From Adlercreutzia hattorii (GTDB taxonomy: Bacteria; Actinomycetota; Coriobacteriia; Coriobacteriales; Eggerthellaceae): a DNA stretch of 64,000 nucleotides. The DNA lies in assembly GCF_011405655.1 (NCBI RefSeq), contig NZ_AP022829.1, positions 434,001 to 498,000 of the forward strand. The letters run 5' to 3'. How positions within the stretch are numbered: position 1 is the first letter of the stretch; every line of letters starts with the position of its first letter. Below are positions 8,941 through 16,984 of this stretch, one piece after another. A program made the position numbers and the translations under genes. A model generated the notes under the pieces. The model did no database searches, was not told the origin of the DNA, and saw only the letters and a list, made by a program, of their open reading frames with translations.

Positions 8941-8946
8941 TATGAT
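8941..8946 (+). promoter_or_regulatory. Candidate -10 (TATGAT) of the CoA-transferase operon
   Basis: TATGAT lies 57 bases after the start of box B, exactly matching the box A/TATCAT distance. There is no clear -35, in keeping with activator dependence. Confidence 0.5.
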
Positions 8947-9017
8947 CGAACAGCGAGTTGAATTCGCTCGGCAGCGCATCTGCCGAAGTATCGAGGGCTT
9001 TGATCGAAGGGGCGGAT

Positions 9018-10229
9018 ATGGCTAAGTCGGAGGAAATACCCGATTTTGGTCTCCTTCACGGTGTGAAGGTGCTTAGCACGGGCACGGTGGCGGCCGAGCC
9101 CTATGCCGCCACGCTGATGGCCGAGCACGGGGCCGATGTCGTCCAGGTTGAGAATGCGCGCAGCCCTGAGGGGATGCGGAAAAACGTCGCTTTGGAATGG
9201 GCGCAGGATGCACGGTGCAAGCGCACCATTGCTCTTGACATCCCATCGAAAGAGGGGCGGGGTGTCTTCCTTGATCTCATCCAATGGGCAGATATCTGGC
9301 TGGAGTCCTCCAAGGGGGGAACCTATAAGAAATGGGGATTCGACGACGAGTTTCTTTTGGAGCTCAACCCTGATCTCGTTATTGTGCATGTCTCGGGCTA
9401 TGGGGAGATGGGAGAGCCCGACTACGTGCGTCGCCCGAGTTATGACCCGATAGCCCAGGCCTTCAGCGGGTTTATGTACATCAATAGTCCTAGAGGTACG
9501 AAGCCCATGGCGGTTTTCCCGGGCATCGGCGATTTCATTACGGCGCTTTTTGCACTCTGGTCATCGCTGGCGGCTCTCCTGCGCGCCCGCGAGACCGGTG
9601 AGGGGGATGTTATCGACTTGTCCCAGTACGAGGCGATCTTGCGCGTTTCGGCTCAGTATCCGGCCGAGTATTTCACCAAGGGCAATCAGCTGGTCAGAAA
9701 TCCGGATATTGACGGAGATGTGGGCGGTCTCGGGGTCTATGAGTGTAGGGACGGCCGGTATGTGTACGTCGCCCTGAATCCCTCTGCCTTGAAAAGCGAC
9801 GGGCTTGCGCTTTTGGGATTGACGGGAGATCCCGATTTTGATCGGCAGGACGCAATCGTTGCTGGGACGGCCCGGGATGAGAAGTCGAAAAGAGCGATCG
9901 AGGACTACTGTTTGTCCCATACGGCAAGCGAGGTCGATCGTGACTTCAACAAGGTCAATATCGGCTGCTGCAAGATCATGGACTACTCGGAACTGGGAGA
10001 CAATCCGCACTGCCTGAAGCGGGAAAGCATCGTCGAATGGTTCGATGACGCTTCGGGACAGATGGTGCGGGGAGTGGGCATTGTGCCCCGAGTGGAGCGA
10101 AGGCCCGGCCACGTTTGGCGCGGCGCCCCCCGCTTGGGCCAGGACAACGAGGATATCTTGGAGGAGTTGGGCTACTCCTCTGCGGATATAGAAAAGCTAT
10201 ACGCCGAGGGCGTCATTGTGCGCGACTAG
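9018..10229 (+). CDS. CaiB/BaiF-family CoA-transferase (type III), copy 1
   Basis: This 403-residue class III CoA-transferase resembles E. coli CaiB over its whole length, including the C-terminal PGHVWRGAPRLGQDNEDILE segment. The aspartate expected to form the acyl-anhydride intermediate is Asp172 in GIGDFITAL, aligned by inspection to CaiB Asp169. The start at 9018 (MAKSEEIPDFGLL) follows GAAGGGGCGG and matches the start of the second copy at 12702; the frame can be extended to 8958 but without support. It should move CoA from the product thioester to incoming acid. It is the first gene behind box B. Confidence 0.87.
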   Translation: MAKSEEIPDFGLLHGVKVLSTGTVAAEPYAATLMAEHGADVVQVENARSPEGMRKNVALEWAQDARCKRTIALDIPSKEGRGVFLDLIQWADIWLESSKGGTYKKWGFDDEFLLELNPDLVIVHVSGYGEMGEPDYVRRPSYDPIAQAFSGFMYINSPRGTKPMAVFPGIGDFITALFALWSSLAALLRARETGEGDVIDLSQYEAILRVSAQYPAEYFTKGNQLVRNPDIDGDVGGLGVYECRDGRYVYVALNPSALKSDGLALLGLTGDPDFDRQDAIVAGTARDEKSKRAIEDYCLSHTASEVDRDFNKVNIGCCKIMDYSELGDNPHCLKRESIVEWFDDASGQMVRGVGIVPRVERRPGHVWRGAPRLGQDNEDILEELGYSSADIEKLYAEGVIVRD

Positions 10230-10344
10230 TTGGTTGTACGCGAGGCGCCCATTTCCATAATCGTCTCGCTGCAAAGCTAGTGCCCGTTTTCGGAAGGAGA
10301 TGCTAAACGCGCAATTGTTCATAGATGTATTGAAAGGAGGAAGC

Positions 10345-10890
10345 ATGATTGAGATTCCCGAAAGTGTGGAGACATGGGAAGAAACCGAGAAGACCATCGG
10401 GGAGACCCTGCCTGTGATTTACGGGGCAGACGCGGCGACCCTTGGATGGATTCGCCAATGGAATGAGGTGATCGAAGCTGATTGTCCTCTCTATTATGAC
10501 GAAGAGTTGGCGCAGCGGCTGGGATACAAGACCATCCCGGCACCTGCCGGCATGGCCATGGCGGTGGGTACGGCCTCATGGTGGGAGCCCGGGGTGGAAG
10601 AGGGTCGCGTCGGGCCGCTGTATCCCCTCGCAATGCCCATGCTCGTTCCCACTCCTCGGCACTCGCTTGGCTTTGCGACAGACACCGAAGTAGAGTTTCT
10701 GCGTCCCCTCTATCCGGGGGACACTCTTCGCCAAGTCGGGCGGTTGGTGAGCGTGACCCGAAAGCGTCTTAAGGTTGGCGACGGCGCTTTCTTCACTGTG
10801 GAAATTGAGTTTATCAACCAGAACGATGAGACCGTGGCCGTTCAGCGCGTTACGACCTGGTCGGGCAACCCTGTTGAGGAGGGCGAGTAA
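10345..10890 (+). CDS. MaoC-like hydratase/dehydratase subunit (FAS1-like N-terminal hot-dog domain)
   Basis: This 181-residue hot-dog protein matches the N-terminal MaoC dehydratase domain, with YYDEELAQRLGYKTIPAPAG and a TEVEFLRPLYPGDTL strand-turn. Such subunits pair with a catalytic MaoC protein, encoded here 2 bases downstream, to hydrate enoyl-CoA or dehydrate 3-hydroxyacyl-CoA. The start at 10345 follows a strong AAAGGAGG; an upstream ATG at 10300 is less likely. It replaces the crotonase-type CaiD of the carnitine pathway. Confidence 0.78.
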   Translation: MIEIPESVETWEETEKTIGETLPVIYGADAATLGWIRQWNEVIEADCPLYYDEELAQRLGYKTIPAPAGMAMAVGTASWWEPGVEEGRVGPLYPLAMPMLVPTPRHSLGFATDTEVEFLRPLYPGDTLRQVGRLVSVTRKRLKVGDGAFFTVEIEFINQNDETVAVQRVTTWSGNPVEEGE

Positions 10891-10892
10891 CT

Positions 10893-11336
10893 ATGGCGAA
10901 GTGGGATGAGCAATTGACCTTTGAGGAGGTCAGCGAGGGAGACGAACTCCCCGAGCTGGTTCTTCCCCTCACGGTGCAGCGTCTTGTGATGGAGGCCGCA
11001 GCGAATCGCGACTTTGTGCCGTTGCATCATGATGATGCCGCGGCTCAGAGGACGGGAGCGCCGGCCATGTTCGCCAACACGTGGTACTACATGGCTCTCA
11101 GCGAGAGGCATTTGCGCGAGTGGGTTGGACTTGAAGGCGAGATTCTCAAGATCGGGCCGTTCCGCATGGGCAAATTCGCTTGTCCGGGCGTTGACTTGCA
11201 TTGCGGTGCGCGCGTTGTGGAGAAAAGGGAGGAAAACGGAAAGAACGTCGTCGAGCTTGATATTTGGCAAGACGACGGCACCGATAAAAACATGTGGGGC
11301 AAAGCGTTGGTCGCCTTGCCTGCAAAGCAATCGTAA
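10893..11336 (+). CDS. MaoC-like (R)-specific enoyl-CoA hydratase subunit
   Basis: This 147-residue hot-dog protein carries the hydratase signature RDFVPLHHDD; Asp40 and His45 correspond to the catalytic pair of MaoC/R-hydratases. Together with the preceding gene it resembles the two-subunit hydratases of steroid or branched acyl-CoA side-chain pathways. The end of the upstream gene (GAGGAGGGCGAG) supplies its ribosome-binding site, indicating coupling. Confidence 0.82.
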   Translation: MAKWDEQLTFEEVSEGDELPELVLPLTVQRLVMEAAANRDFVPLHHDDAAAQRTGAPAMFANTWYYMALSERHLREWVGLEGEILKIGPFRMGKFACPGVDLHCGARVVEKREENGKNVVELDIWQDDGTDKNMWGKALVALPAKQS

Positions 11337-11360
11337 TCAGGGGAAAGGTACGATTCAACT

Positions 11361-12665
11361 ATGTCGAATACAGTAAAAGGGTGGCTTTGCGCCATAGCGG
11401 GCATGGTGACCATGGGCGTGTCCCATCTGTGTTACTCGATCATCATCATCTTGATGGCATCGATGGTTGCCGCCGTCGGGTGCTCTGCGGCAGAAGGTGC
11501 GCTCATCTTCAGCATTACCGCTATTGGCTCTTTGGTAGCATCGGTTTTCATCGGGCCCTTGCTTAAGGTGCTCAAGACGAAATATGTTTACGTCATCGGC
11601 GGAATCTTGCAGGGCGCTCTGCTGGTGACCATGGGGTATTCCACCAACCTGATGCTTGTTTACGTCATGGCGTTCTTGTTTGGCGTTGGCAACAAGTTCT
11701 GCGGCGCGATGACCCATCAGATCAACGTTACCAACTGGTTTGCCTCTGGGCGCGGAACTATCTCTTCGATGGGCACTCTCGTTTCCGGACTGCTCAATGC
11801 GGTGATGGCGACGGTTACCGGCGTGCTCAGCTCGATGTTCGGATATCAGACCTATTCGCTCATTGCGGGCTTCGTGCTGGCTGGCATCATCGTGGTGCTT
11901 GGCCTGCTGTTTGTTTGCGACGCTCCCGAAAAGTACGGCATGCAGCAGATTGTGCTGAAGGAGAAGGAGGGCAAGAAGACTCGGACGATTGGAGCCGATT
12001 CGAAAGTGTACGAGACGGCCATGCCGATGTCGAAACTGCTGCGCCAGCCTCTTTTGTGGGTTGTTCTGGTATGCCCTTTCCTCATGCAGTTCGCTTGCAC
12101 GACCTACTACAGCAATCAGTCGCTCGTGCTGGGTTCCATGGGTCTGGATGTGATGCAGATCTCTTATTGCGTGTCCATCGTAAGTCTTTCCCAGATGATT
12201 TTGGTGCCGCTGTTTGGTGTGCTGTCCGATGTCATCAGTGCCCGTAAGACTCTCATTATCTACTGCGTTGTGGCCGCAGCTAACATGTTCCTGTTTGGTG
12301 TGACATCTCAGATGGGTCTTATCGGCGGCATGATTCTGGCCTTCTTCTACAACGCTGGCATGGTCAATCTGTACTTCGGTGCTGTCGTTGCCACGCCGCT
12401 CTTCGGCGTGAACAAGTCCGCCACCATCACCGGTTGGTGCAATGCCTCCGTGTCCGTGGCGGCCATGATCGCTCCGGTGTTTGCGGCGGGGCTGTACGGG
12501 GCAACGGACTCTTTCGTTTTGCCGCTGGCCATTGCTGGCTGCTGCTTCACGGTGGTCGTCATTCTTGCCGCCATCGGTATGAGCAGCAAAGCGCGCAAGC
12601 ATTTGGAGGCAGCCGATAAGCCCTACAAAGAGGCTGAGGCGATTGCAGGGGCGGTTGCTGCTTAG
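11361..12665 (+). CDS. MFS transporter (second paralogue)
   Basis: This 434-residue, 12-TM MFS protein starts MSNTVKGWLCAIAGM. It has the same length and layout as the transporter at 3281-4585 and shares many loop motifs, so the two came from one duplication. Having one transporter in each arm suggests either separate uptake of substrate and export of product, or two related substrates. It lies 24 bases after the hydratase and 36 bases before the second CoA-transferase, in one operon. Confidence 0.82.
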   Translation: MSNTVKGWLCAIAGMVTMGVSHLCYSIIIILMASMVAAVGCSAAEGALIFSITAIGSLVASVFIGPLLKVLKTKYVYVIGGILQGALLVTMGYSTNLMLVYVMAFLFGVGNKFCGAMTHQINVTNWFASGRGTISSMGTLVSGLLNAVMATVTGVLSSMFGYQTYSLIAGFVLAGIIVVLGLLFVCDAPEKYGMQQIVLKEKEGKKTRTIGADSKVYETAMPMSKLLRQPLLWVVLVCPFLMQFACTTYYSNQSLVLGSMGLDVMQISYCVSIVSLSQMILVPLFGVLSDVISARKTLIIYCVVAAANMFLFGVTSQMGLIGGMILAFFYNAGMVNLYFGAVVATPLFGVNKSATITGWCNASVSVAAMIAPVFAAGLYGATDSFVLPLAIAGCCFTVVVILAAIGMSSKARKHLEAADKPYKEAEAIAGAVAA

Positions 12666-12701
12666 AAGCATTGCCCTATCCGTTCAATTAAAGGAGAGAA
12701 A

Positions 12702-13910
12702 ATGGCAAAAGCAAATGATGTACCTCAGTTCGGCCTGCTCAATGGTCTCAAAGTTCTCAGCTGTGGGCAAGTGACCGCAGAGCCCCACGCGACGTCTCTG
12801 ATGGCGGAGCACGGAGCGGATGTCATTCATGTCGAGAACTGCAAGTCACCCGAGATGACGCGTGGCTTTGCAATCTCATTCGCTCAGGAGAACCGCAATA
12901 AGCGAAATCTCGCTATGAACGTTCCCGAGTCAAAGGATGTATTCGACAAATTGCTTCAGTGGGCCGACGTGTGGATCGAGTCCTCGAAGCCCGGCATGTA
13001 TGACAAGTGGGGCTACACCGACGAACATGTGCTCGAGCTGAACCCGAAGTTGGTGGTTGTTCACGTTTCCGGTTATGGTCATTTCGGTGATCCGGATTAC
13101 GTGCCGCGTCCCAGCATGGACGTGATCGGTCAGGCGTTTTCGGGCCTTATGGCGCTGAACGGCGAGAAAGAGCCGTCGGCTCCTCTGGTGAGCAAGCCCG
13201 GCATCTGCGATTATCTTACAGGTCTCTATGCGATGTGGGCGGCGCTCATGGGCGTCTACCATGCCCAGAAGACGGGCGAGGGCGATGTGATCGACGTCTC
13301 GCAATACGAATCCTGCCTGAGAGTGCAGGGCTATGGGCCCCTTATGTACACAACGACGGGCGAGCAGTTGAAGCGCACGGGCAACAAAGAGGCCACCTAT
13401 GCCGGCATCGATGTATTCGAGTGCAAGGACGGCAACTACTGCGTCGTTCAGGTGTCCGGTCGTCCGGCGGCAAAAGCCATTGCCGCGTTGCTCGGTCTTG
13501 ACGACGAGGAGCACTTCATTGAGGGTCGTCCGACGTTGAATGGTACGCCGCAAGGAGAACGCCTCGATGGGGCTATCAAGGCGTTCTGCCTTGAGCGCAC
13601 GCCCGATGAGGTTGAGACGCAGCTGAAGGCTATCGGCGTCGCATGTGCGCCCATCAACAACTACGAGATGCTCATGAGCAATCCCCATGTGATCGCGCGC
13701 AACGACTTTGTCGAGTGGTACGACGAGGCGAGCGAGCAGACACTGAAGGGCGTGGCCGTGCTGCCCCCCGTGAAGAACAATCCTGGCCAGATTTGGCGTG
13801 GCGCTCCGAAACTGGGCCAAGACAATGAGGACATTCTGGAAGAGCTCGGATACTCGAACGAAGAGATCGAGGCAATGTATGCCGAGGGAAAGATTGGAAA
13901 GGCGGAGTAA
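12702..13910 (+). CDS. CaiB/BaiF-family CoA-transferase (type III), copy 2
   Basis: This 402-residue paralogue of the 9018 gene begins MAKANDVPQFGLLNGLKVLS after AAAGGAGAGAAA. Its C-terminus (KNNPGQIWRGAPKLGQDNED) is strikingly CaiB-like. Asp170 in GICDYLTGL is the expected catalytic residue. Two CoA-transferases in one operon could form a heteromer, or handle two different donors or acceptors. It lies immediately upstream of the acyl-CoA dehydrogenase, as caiB accompanies caiA. Confidence 0.87.
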   Translation: MAKANDVPQFGLLNGLKVLSCGQVTAEPHATSLMAEHGADVIHVENCKSPEMTRGFAISFAQENRNKRNLAMNVPESKDVFDKLLQWADVWIESSKPGMYDKWGYTDEHVLELNPKLVVVHVSGYGHFGDPDYVPRPSMDVIGQAFSGLMALNGEKEPSAPLVSKPGICDYLTGLYAMWAALMGVYHAQKTGEGDVIDVSQYESCLRVQGYGPLMYTTTGEQLKRTGNKEATYAGIDVFECKDGNYCVVQVSGRPAAKAIAALLGLDDEEHFIEGRPTLNGTPQGERLDGAIKAFCLERTPDEVETQLKAIGVACAPINNYEMLMSNPHVIARNDFVEWYDEASEQTLKGVAVLPPVKNNPGQIWRGAPKLGQDNEDILEELGYSNEEIEAMYAEGKIGKAE

Positions 13911-13914
13911 TTAC

Positions 13915-15087
13915 ATGGATTTTTCGTTCACTGAAGAGCAGGAGCTGTTGGCCGAGAACTTGGTGGAGTTCATGGATCGAGAGTATCCTGAAAGCCTTAT
14001 TAAGGAATGCGATGAGCAGAAGATATTCCCTGTAGAGGCGAATAAGAAGTTCTATGAGGCGGGATTCGGAGCCATCGGCGTTCCGGAGGAGCTGGGCGGC
14101 GTTCCTGCAGATATGGTGACGATGTGTCTGGTCACTTCCATTGTGTATCGCTACTCCTGGGCCGGATGCACCTATAGCCCCCTGTCTATCATGAATGCCG
14201 CCGATAAGGCGAGTCCGGAAATTCGCACGGAGATGCTCGAGGGTCTTATGAGCGGCGAGAAGCGTCACTCTTTCGGCAATACAGAGCCGGGAGCCGGTTC
14301 GGATGCCGCCGGCATCAAGACGTCCTACAAGAAGGTCGACGGAGGTTATGTCATCAACGGGCATAAGATCTACAACACTTATGCCAGCTGTTCCGATTAC
14401 AACATCATCACCGCAAAGGATCCCGAGATTGATGATCCTTACAAGGCGGTTACGCTGTTTGCGATTCCCAACCCGACGCCGGGCATGACTATTGTGGATT
14501 TGCCGACCATCGGGCAATGGCTTGAGCCTACTTGCGAGACGTTCCTGGAGGATTGCTTCATTCCCGATAAGTATCTGTATGGCAAGGAGCATGGCGGCTG
14601 GGTCCAGCTTATGAAGCACTTCGAGGCAGAGCGCCTTCTTTGCGCGGCCATGTACCTTGGTCAGGCCGAGACGGCGTTCGCCGATCTTTGCGCCTACGCC
14701 AATTCACGCATTCAGTTCGGTCAGCCTATTGGCAAGTTCCAGCTCATTCAGGAAAAGGTGTGCCGCGACAAGATCATTCTTGAGAGCATGCGCAATATGG
14801 TGTTCCGTACTGCTTGGGAGTACGACCAGGGCAAGTCTATCCGCATCGATGCGAATATTTGCAAGCTGCTCTGCACTGAAGGCAATTGGCAGATTTGCGA
14901 CGATGGCATCCAGATCCTTGGCGGTCTGGGCTATTGCACCGACCATCGTATGCAGCGTTTGTGGCGCGATGCCCGTGTCGGCCGCATCGGTGCCGGTTCG
15001 AGCGAGATTCTCACGAAGACCATCGCCAAGGACGTGCTTCGCGAGGCTGGCCAATATGGCGGCGGCACGCGCGCGTTGGGTATCTAG
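13915..15087 (+). CDS. Acyl-CoA dehydrogenase / enoyl-CoA reductase (CaiA-like)
   Basis: This 390-residue acyl-CoA dehydrogenase begins MDFSFTEEQELLAENLVEFM, with the FAD/substrate motif NTEPGAGSDAAG near residues 122-133 and the C-terminal helix RIGAGSSEI. The C-terminal position used as base by medium-chain enzymes is not glutamate here. Glu239 in HFEAER aligns with the isovaleryl-CoA dehydrogenase type base. With FixABCX nearby, the enzyme probably runs as a reductase of an alpha,beta-unsaturated acyl-CoA. It starts 2 bases after the previous stop codon; EtfB follows after 8 bases. Confidence 0.85.
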   Translation: MDFSFTEEQELLAENLVEFMDREYPESLIKECDEQKIFPVEANKKFYEAGFGAIGVPEELGGVPADMVTMCLVTSIVYRYSWAGCTYSPLSIMNAADKASPEIRTEMLEGLMSGEKRHSFGNTEPGAGSDAAGIKTSYKKVDGGYVINGHKIYNTYASCSDYNIITAKDPEIDDPYKAVTLFAIPNPTPGMTIVDLPTIGQWLEPTCETFLEDCFIPDKYLYGKEHGGWVQLMKHFEAERLLCAAMYLGQAETAFADLCAYANSRIQFGQPIGKFQLIQEKVCRDKIILESMRNMVFRTAWEYDQGKSIRIDANICKLLCTEGNWQICDDGIQILGGLGYCTDHRMQRLWRDARVGRIGAGSSEILTKTIAKDVLREAGQYGGGTRALGI

Positions 15088-15095
15088 GAGGGCAC

Positions 15096-15854
15096 ATGCG
15101 TATTGTAGTTGCAGTTAAGATTCTGCCGGATAGCAAAGATCTTCGTGCTGGCAATGACGGTGCTCTTGATTTCAGCCATGCTCGCAATGTCGTGTCTGAG
15201 TATGATCTGAATGCCATTGAGGCCGCGGCTCAGCTTGCTGCCTCCCAAGAAGGATCGACGGTAAAGGTTCTTTCGGTGGGCCCGGCGTCTATTGACGAGT
15301 CGAAGGTAAAGAAGAACATTCTATCTCGTGGCGTTGACGAGCTCTACTTTGCCACGAACGACGCTCTGGAGCATGCGGATGCGCGAGCGACTGCGCAGGC
15401 GCTTTCGCTGGCCCTGCAAGACGTTGGTGGCTGGGATGTTGTGATCTGCGGCGATGGATCCGATGATTTCTACGCAAAGCAGGTCGATGCGCAGCTTGCT
15501 GCGACCCTTAACGTCCCCTGCGTGAATGGCGCGACTCTTTTGCAGGCAGGAGACGGCTGTATCGTGGTCGAGCGCGTGCTCGAGGATGTGGTGGAGACGG
15601 TGGAGGTGCCTCTGCCCGCTGTCATCTCGGTGCAGCCATCGGTTGCCGTTCCTCGGACTCCGTCCATGAAGGACATTCTAGCAGCAGGAAAGAAGCCGAT
15701 GCACGTAGCGCCGTTGGACGTGGCTTCCGAAGAGACGGTCGAGTGGGTTGAGTGCAAAGTGCCTGAGCCGACGCCGCGCAAGAAGCAGATCTGCCACGTC
15801 AGCGACGAGGGCGCCATTGCGAGTTTTGCTGCCAGCCTCAAAGCCGCGCTCTAG
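15096..15854 (+). CDS. fixA: Electron-transfer flavoprotein beta subunit (FixA/EtfB)
   Basis: This 252-residue EtfB-family protein starts MRIVVAVKILPDSKDLRAGN and contains FSHARNVVSEYDLNAIEAAA and VVICGDGSDD, typical of FixA. With FixB it binds FAD and AMP or a second FAD and feeds the acyl-CoA reductase. The start at 15096 follows AGGAGGGCAC. It is co-transcribed with the dehydrogenase and FixB. Confidence 0.88.
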   Translation: MRIVVAVKILPDSKDLRAGNDGALDFSHARNVVSEYDLNAIEAAAQLAASQEGSTVKVLSVGPASIDESKVKKNILSRGVDELYFATNDALEHADARATAQALSLALQDVGGWDVVICGDGSDDFYAKQVDAQLAATLNVPCVNGATLLQAGDGCIVVERVLEDVVETVEVPLPAVISVQPSVAVPRTPSMKDILAAGKKPMHVAPLDVASEETVEWVECKVPEPTPRKKQICHVSDEGAIASFAASLKAAL

Positions 15855-15868
15855 AAAGGGGAGAAACG

Positions 15869-16762
15869 TTGAAAGTGTTAGTTTTAGCTGAGCGTCCGGG
15901 TGCGGCAGAAGAGCTTTGCGCCGGTGCGAGGGCCATGGGTGCCGATGAGGTTGCCCTGGTGGCTTTCGGCGACATGGAGATGCCGCCCTCATGCGCTGAT
16001 CTTATCTATCGCGTGACGGTTCCGGAGGGGCTTTCGCTCGATAACGCCACGGCGACGGTCAATGCGATCTTCGATCATGTACGGCCGGATGTGGTGCTGG
16101 TAGAGCCTACGCGTCATATGCGCATTCTTGCTGGCGCCCTTGCTTTCCACGGCGGCACCAGCGCTATTGCCGACGTGATGGAGCTTGACGGCGATGTGGC
16201 CTCCAGCATGTATTATGGAGGAGCCGCTATCCTAAAGCGAAAGCCCGGCAAGACCGCCATCTATCTGATGCAGCCAGGTGCTTTCGGCGATAGCGTTGCA
16301 GCATCGGGCGCCAATCAGGAAGAACCTTTTGCGTGGGTTGATCCGGGTGCCACAGTTAAGGTGCTATCGAGCGAGCCCATCGAGAAGAGCGGGGTCGACT
16401 TGCAGAAGGCCGATGTCGTCGTTGCCGCCGGAAGAGGTTTTGGACTCGAGTCCGATCTTGATATGGCCCGAGCGCTCTGTGACAAGCTGGAGGCTGGTTT
16501 GGGCTGCACGCGTCCTTTGGCCGAGGATATGAAGTGGCTGCCGCGGGAGACGTACATCGGTGTCTCTGGGCTCATGCTTGCTCCTAAGGTGTATGTTGCA
16601 GCAGGGCTTTCGGGCCAGATGCAGCATATGGTCGGTTGCGATCGAGCCGGAACCATCTTTGCTATAAACAAGGATGCCGATGCTGCCGTATTCGATCAGT
16701 GCGACTATGGCATTGTTGGTGACATTCAGACGGTTCTTCCTTTGCTGGTGAACGAGCTTTAG
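15869..16762 (+). CDS. fixB: Electron-transfer flavoprotein alpha subunit (FixB/EtfA)
   Basis: This 297-residue EtfA-family protein starts with TTG at 15869 after AAAGGGGAGAAA. The C-terminal FAD domain is complete: GLSGQMQHMVGCDRAGTIFA, INKDADAAVFDQCDYGIVGD. It pairs with FixA. It is the last gene of the right arm and is followed by a strong hairpin terminator. Confidence 0.9.
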   Translation: MKVLVLAERPGAAEELCAGARAMGADEVALVAFGDMEMPPSCADLIYRVTVPEGLSLDNATATVNAIFDHVRPDVVLVEPTRHMRILAGALAFHGGTSAIADVMELDGDVASSMYYGGAAILKRKPGKTAIYLMQPGAFGDSVAASGANQEEPFAWVDPGATVKVLSSEPIEKSGVDLQKADVVVAAGRGFGLESDLDMARALCDKLEAGLGCTRPLAEDMKWLPRETYIGVSGLMLAPKVYVAAGLSGQMQHMVGCDRAGTIFAINKDADAAVFDQCDYGIVGDIQTVLPLLVNEL

Positions 16763-16787
16763 AAAGAACGGTAGACGTCGAAATGGG

Positions 16788-16820
16788 GAAGTGCCCCTGG
16801 TTTATGCCGGGGCACTTCTT
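16788..16820 (+). terminator. Rho-independent terminator after fixB
   Basis: AAGTGCCCC and GGGGCACTT form a 9-bp stem with an 11-nt loop, followed by CTTCGGTTTT. It closes the right arm of the island. Confidence 0.8.
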
Positions 16821-16892
16821 CGGTTTTGGGCCGCTTTCTCTGGTATAGAGGTTCGCAATGTCGAGCAACCGGGTGTTCGCCTGTCAACGAAA

Positions 16893-16916
16893 AGGGGCAG
16901 CCTTGAGGCTGCCCCT
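16893..16916 (-). terminator. Terminator of the htrA gene (leftward)
   Basis: AGGGGCAGCC-TTGA-GGCTGCCCCT is a perfect 10-bp stem with an A-run on its plus-strand left side, which reads as a U-tract for leftward transcripts. It lies downstream of the htrA stop. Confidence 0.8.
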
Positions 16917-16984
16917 GGAGTAAGGGAATCGTGGATCCCTGTCGTTGGCTGCTCAGGTGCGGGCGAGCGTGCCTCCGCTGTGGC

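Noticed and set aside
1657-16762. Calling the island a carnitine operon
   Set aside because: No CaiT, CaiD or CaiE homologue is present and the hydratase is of the MaoC type, so the substrate is left open.
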